From positions 49,453,434 to 49,517,433 of the forward strand of contig NC_081828.1 of assembly GCF_030867095.1 (NCBI RefSeq): 64,000 bases of DNA, given 5' to 3'. Position 1 is the stretch's first letter. Each line of letters begins with the position of its first letter. The notes beneath the pieces were generated by a model. The model saw nothing but the letters and a program-made list of their open reading frames with translations. It had not been told where the DNA came from and searched no databases. The stretch comes from Alligator mississippiensis. Taxonomy: Eukaryota; Chordata; Crocodylia; Alligatoridae. Below, in pieces: positions 59,599 through 64,000 of the stretch. Made by a program: the position numbers and the translations under genes.

Positions 59599-60661
59599 GT
59601 GTGTTTGACAATTGCTCCCATGCAGTCAGCAACAAGGGCTGGGCCCTGGGAATTCACTTATGGCAGCACCTAGGGAAGAAAGATGCCCGCTTCTTTTTCT
59701 CTCTCAGGACAGACCGGATGAAGAGAGCCACTGTAGTTTCTGGGTACCATCGATATCGACCAAATACCTGGACCCATGTGGCTGCTACATATGATGGGCA
59801 GTGGATGACTCTGTACCTGGATGGGGTGCGGGTGGGCAGAAATGACCAGCAAGCAGGTGCCTTGCACAGTGCCTTCATGGCCTCCTGCCGCACCTTGATT
59901 CTGGGAGGGGACACTTCTGAGGATGGGCATAACTTCCGTGGGCACCTCATGTCCCTGGCTCTCTGGAACATAGCCCTGCCCCAGGACAGGCTTCAGCGTG
60001 GCTTCTTACAGGTGGCTGAGGGTGGGGATGCTGCCTTGGTGCTCAGCACTAGCTTTGCCCGCCTGGAGGAGCAGTGGGTAACATTCAAAGATGAGGTTTA
60101 CCCTCTGCTTGAGAACCTCCCGATGCCGGAACCTGATGTTCTCTTTCCACTAGCACCCCCTGAATGTGGGCAAACTGTCTGTGACAATGTGGAGTTGATC
60201 TCCCACTACAACAGGCATTGGCCGCTGCGCAGTGAGAAGGTGGTCCGTTACCGCGTGGTCAACATCCATGATGACCGTGGGCTTCAACCCACCGTCAGCC
60301 GCGAGCAGATCTCACGTCAGCACCAGGCCCTGAGTGAAGCCTTCAGTCGTTACAACATCACCTGGCAGCTGACTCTCCATGAGGTCTACAACTCTTCATT
60401 GCGCCACCGCACGGTCCTGGTCAACTGTGAGCCCAGCAAGATCGGCAATGACCACTGTGACCCTGAATGTGAGCACCCTCTGACTGGCTATGATGGGGGT
60501 GACTGTCGCCTGCAAGGGCGTTGCTTCTCCTGGAAGAGGCGGGATGGTATCTGCCACATGGAGTGCAACAACATGCTCGATGACTTTGATGATGGAGATT
60601 GCTGTGACCCCCAGGTGACTGATGTCAGGAAGACCTGCTTTGACCCTGACTCACCTGAACG
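59599..60661 (+). CDS. PAPPA2: PAPPA2 (pappalysin-2), second coding exon: LamG-like module, LNR1 and LNR2
   Basis: Continues the protein from codon 125 (G + GT = Gly) to the first two bases of an Arg codon, about residue 479. The acceptor is a pyrimidine tract ending CCTGCAG (AG at 59597-59598) and the donor is ACG/GTAAGC (gt at 60662), phase 2. Residues 125 to about 245 complete the LamG-like jelly-roll ([49 protein letters not shown]). Residues from about 290 begin the proteolytic domain ([27 protein letters not shown]). Two Lin12/Notch repeats follow, LNR1 at Cys401-Cys427 and LNR2 at Cys433-Cys460, with the Asp-rich calcium-binding pattern; in pappalysins these sit inside the proteolytic domain. 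The exon closes with [13 protein letters not shown]-glycosylation sequons occur at N129, N377 and N389. The HEXXH zinc site is not in the window. Upstream in-frame codons from 59487 are intronic read-through, not coding. Confidence 0.96.
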
Positions 60662-63600
60662 GTAAGCTGGGGGAGGTTTGTGGCCAGGGTAGACACAGGT
60701 TTGAAGTTCCCACACAACTAAGCCAGTGCAACCATACTCTGGAAATCAGTACCCCATGGTGTTCCAGTCTTGGGCTCCCAGTCTACCCCCCAGCTCTGTC
60801 AGTGAACCTCTGGGTGCATCCAGCCCACCCATGCCCCTTCATGTTTAGTCCTGGGTTCCTGTTGCCCACAGTTCTTCCAGGTCCTGCCCCTTAGCAGCCC
60901 CTGTCCTTAGCTGGAGCTCTTCAAAGTCATCTGATTCCTGACCTGCCATTTGTCCACCACTGTCATGAGACATCTCCATCCTCACCCAGCCTCCAAATCT
61001 ATCTTGGTGCACTTTATTCCTGATTTGCAGTATTTCTGCTGTTCCAGTTCTGAGCTTGGGTTCTGAGAGAAGATTACCATTTACTCACTTTGCAGTGGTG
61101 TTTTTTGTTGTTCCTGTTGTTGTCGTGAATAGTGCATAAATATCTAGTAAGTCAGAAGAGTCAAAGGTCTACTTGGACCAAATGGCCCATTTGGCTAGCA
61201 TGGCGAAGAGGGACAGTTTCTGTAGCCAACAGCATACAGGGGATTGAAATGACTGGCATCATGTCCAGAGGGTTTTGTCTCCCCAAACTGAATGACTGTG
61301 TCCCCATTTACAGCTGGATTGACTGGGATCAGCCTGCAGTAGACGCTCAAAGCAAGCTTCAGACCTGTGAAGCTATTGCAAGATGCCTGCACTGCTCTGC
61401 CACCCACTGCATTTGATAAGACCTAGAAAATGCATCTCACTTTCTATGTAACTGAGACCTGTAACCAGGTCACCAGAGATGAGAACTGAGCATCCAGGGA
61501 GAGAACTTGTCTAATTTAGGGCTCCCCTGGTTCACTTGTTGCCTGCTTGCTGCTTTGGATTGTGGCAGGCAAAATGCTAGGGCAGCACGGAAAAGCCAGA
61601 TTGTGCTAATGAATCACTCTTTCTTTTTGTTTAAATGAGCAATGGAGATAGAGGGAGGATTCCATACACACATCTTCAGCAATATCCGTAGTCATCTTTA
61701 ATAATTTTCCCCTTCAGTCAGTCAGATCTTCTCGGCGCAAGTGTCTTTGGAGTGGAATTTCCTTGGCACATTTTTTTAATTTCTTCTTTTAAAAAAAAAG
61801 AAAAGAAAAGAGAGAATAGTAGGAACTTCAACTCTCTGGAGTTTCTAAGTTCTGCAGAAAAGCTGGCAATAGCACGACCTAATTCCATTATGTGAAAACA
61901 TATGGTGACACCCCATATCCTCGCATAATACCCTATCCCACGCTTAAAGGGGAAGGGCCTTATTATTCCTTAAGAACTCCAGGAGACAAAGCCAAAGTCC
62001 TGTCAAAGCAGGGCCCCTCCTGGAAGTTGTGCAAGGTCCTAACTCCTTTCCCAGGAGCCTTGACCTGGGTCCTGTGCATCTACACCTTCTTCCAGAGGCA
62101 AGCAGTGTAGAGTGGGGAGAGGAAATAGATTCTACCCCCTTCCCCCCCCCCCCAATCTCTTCTTTTTAACTGAGTGGGGTTGACTCCCACTGAGCCCATT
62201 ACTTCTCTGAGAAGCCTCACAGGCCACAGTTATCCATACAGAGGGCCCATATTTGGACTAACCTCTCCCCAAGCTCCTTGGCAGCTTGGCTGCTAAGTGC
62301 AACACCATCAATCTGGTTGTAAGAGGTGTCTTTTTCCAGCTGTCTCTGCAGGGCACTTGGTGTCGTGCCAGTAATGGAGCAGCCACCATTAATCATTATT
62401 GCTGCTATTATTATTACTTACTAGCATGGGGCCAGCAGCATGCTTGCTGGTGGGAACCCAACAGCCTTGCAGGAGGGGCCAGGAATCCTTGAAAGTGCCC
62501 TAGGTTGCCTTCCCCATGGGCATCTTCTCTGGCTTATCAAGTTTCCATCTTTTCCTTTTGTGCCCCCAACCCCCCAGGAGAGGGAGCCTTCAGAGTATGG
62601 AGGCAATTGGGGAGATGGAGAAGACAGGGGTACAGAGAGTAAAGGGCAGCATATGCAGCAGCCATCTCTTGCCCGTTCCATCCATTCCTAAGGCTCCAAT
62701 GGCATCAGCATGAGGCTTTTATGCAGACACCCCCTAGCCTGTTTGCACCTTCAGGTCTTGTTGACCAGGCAGTCAAGATAGCTGAGCAGCCCTGGACAAC
62801 CTGCAGTAGCCCTGTGCTTTACAGGCTAAGGGCTAGAGACTGATCCCTTGAGCTATGTTAAACAGCATCAGGTACTGCAGAGTTGCTTTATTGTCTTCAA
62901 ATGGGGAAACAAGGAGGCCTAGAGTAAGGCACTACTCAGAGTATGTGAGTGTGTCAAAATCGAGCCCCTTGTGAAAATCTTTGTGTGAATTGTCCTTGAT
63001 GAGACACCCAGCGGTTCTGACCAAAGCCACATGTTGCCAGTGTGCTCTGAGACACTTCTTTCCCTGATAAATGTCTGCTTTTGGTCTCCAACTGTGTTGG
63101 CACTCAGCAGTGTCACTATTAAGGGGTGAGCAGGACACTAGCTTAGGGCACCAACTTAAGAGAGGGTGCTGATATGACTCCCTCCCCTGAATCTTTGCAT
63201 GGCAGGCACAGCCCTGCACTGCCTGGCTATTTGAACTGGGCAGGTGCCCCCATATCCAACAATGTATCTTGTGGGGGAGGGAGATAAAGTGATGTTCTCC
63301 CTGCCAGGGAGGCTTTTCCCTGAACCCTGCTGAGTGGGGTGTCCCCAGTGCTGCCTGTCCCTCAATCACAGCCCTCCTCCCACTCTCTCTTTTTCTCTCT
63401 CCCACAACCTGCTCTTCAGTAGTCAGCATAATTCAAGGCCTTGCCTCTCACTTCCAGCTCCAGGTGCTGAAAGAGCTTGTGATGCCTCTTGTAGTGATGG
63501 AGTACTTTTTAAAAAGAAAAGAGCATATGTTGTTTTCTGATGGGGAACTATCATTTCTTCTCTGTTCATGAAAACAAAGGGGTTTGCTTGAACTTAGGTT

Positions 63601-64000
63601 CTGTTCAGAGGTAATCTTTAAACCTGGTGCATATCAACCAGAAAAGGGGAGCTATCAAGTTGTCTTCAATAGAGTTATCCCTCTGCTTTGGTTGGGAGCT
63701 GAGATGCAGCCTTATCTGAAGGAGAGAGTGATAGGGAATGCAGAGACACCTTTAGGGACCCATTGGACCCAGTCTTCCTTGCTGTGTCCTGGGCTTGTGT
63801 CCTGCACCCCTGGATGTAGAACATTATCCTTGTTCTGCTCTTCCTGCTCTCTTTGAATGGGGTGCAAGTGACTTCACTGGACTTGAAGCAGTGGGGAACC
63901 AAGGCCTGCAGCCTTATCAAAGCAACCTATGTTTTCAAAAGTGCCCAGCCACTTTGGGAGCCTCGGTATTGCAAGGCTGAACTGGAGAACAGTTAAAAGG
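60662..64000 (+). other. PAPPA2: Start of PAPPA2 intron 2
   Basis: Begins with the GTAAGC donor and runs off the window. No open frame with splice signals resembling the next PAPPA2 exon (which should continue after DPDSPER with an Ala-Tyr-type sequence) is present. It contains a C11 run near 62144-62154, an A-rich tract near 61792-61810, and a weak MIR-like fragment near 62880-62975. Confidence 0.85.

Noticed and set aside
47390..60661. Assignment to PAPPA rather than PAPPA2
   Set aside because: [26 protein letters not shown] and [12 protein letters not shown] sequence match remembered PAPPA2, whereas PAPPA has clearly different residues at these points.

Overview
This window looks like nuclear DNA from a sauropsid vertebrate, most likely a crocodilian (alligator-like). 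The main reason is the repeat content: several CR1 LINE copies, one of them young, with an (ATTCATAG)n 3' tail; MIR-like SINE relics; hAT-type and short palindromic DNA transposons; and a probable solo LTR. There is no bacterial gene organisation, no operon and no CRISPR array. The species call is an inference from repeat style as remembered, not from a database match.

Only one host gene can be supported: the 5' end of PAPPA2 (pappalysin-2), the secreted metalloproteinase that cleaves IGF-binding proteins, on the + strand. A GC-rich CpG-island promoter/5' region (about 46300-47830) contains the first coding exon (47390-47762: signal peptide, short basic pro-region, start of the LamG-like module). 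After an 11.8 kb intron comes the second coding exon (59599-60661: rest of the LamG-like module, start of the proteolytic domain, two Lin12/Notch repeats). Both splice junctions fit in frame and join at a glycine codon. The remaining exons, including the zinc-binding active site, lie beyond position 64000.

Layout: 1-16993 is intergenic with CR1, MIR-like, hAT and inverted-repeat elements. 16994-20105 is a young CR1 on the minus strand with an almost intact ORF2 (one frameshift, one nonsense codon). 20106-27168 is intergenic with an old CR1 relic. 27169-28686 is a probable 1.5 kb solo LTR. 28687-45500 is intergenic with scattered old repeats, a 121 bp near-perfect palindrome and a split inverted repeat. 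45500-47830 is the promoter/CpG region with three short upstream ORFs. 47763-59598 is PAPPA2 intron 1, and 60662-64000 is the start of intron 2.

I found no undescribed multi-gene system. The observations most worth following are the unusually short PAPPA2 pro-region, the uORF cluster, the near-intact CR1, and several large inverted-repeat structures that do not match a family I can name.
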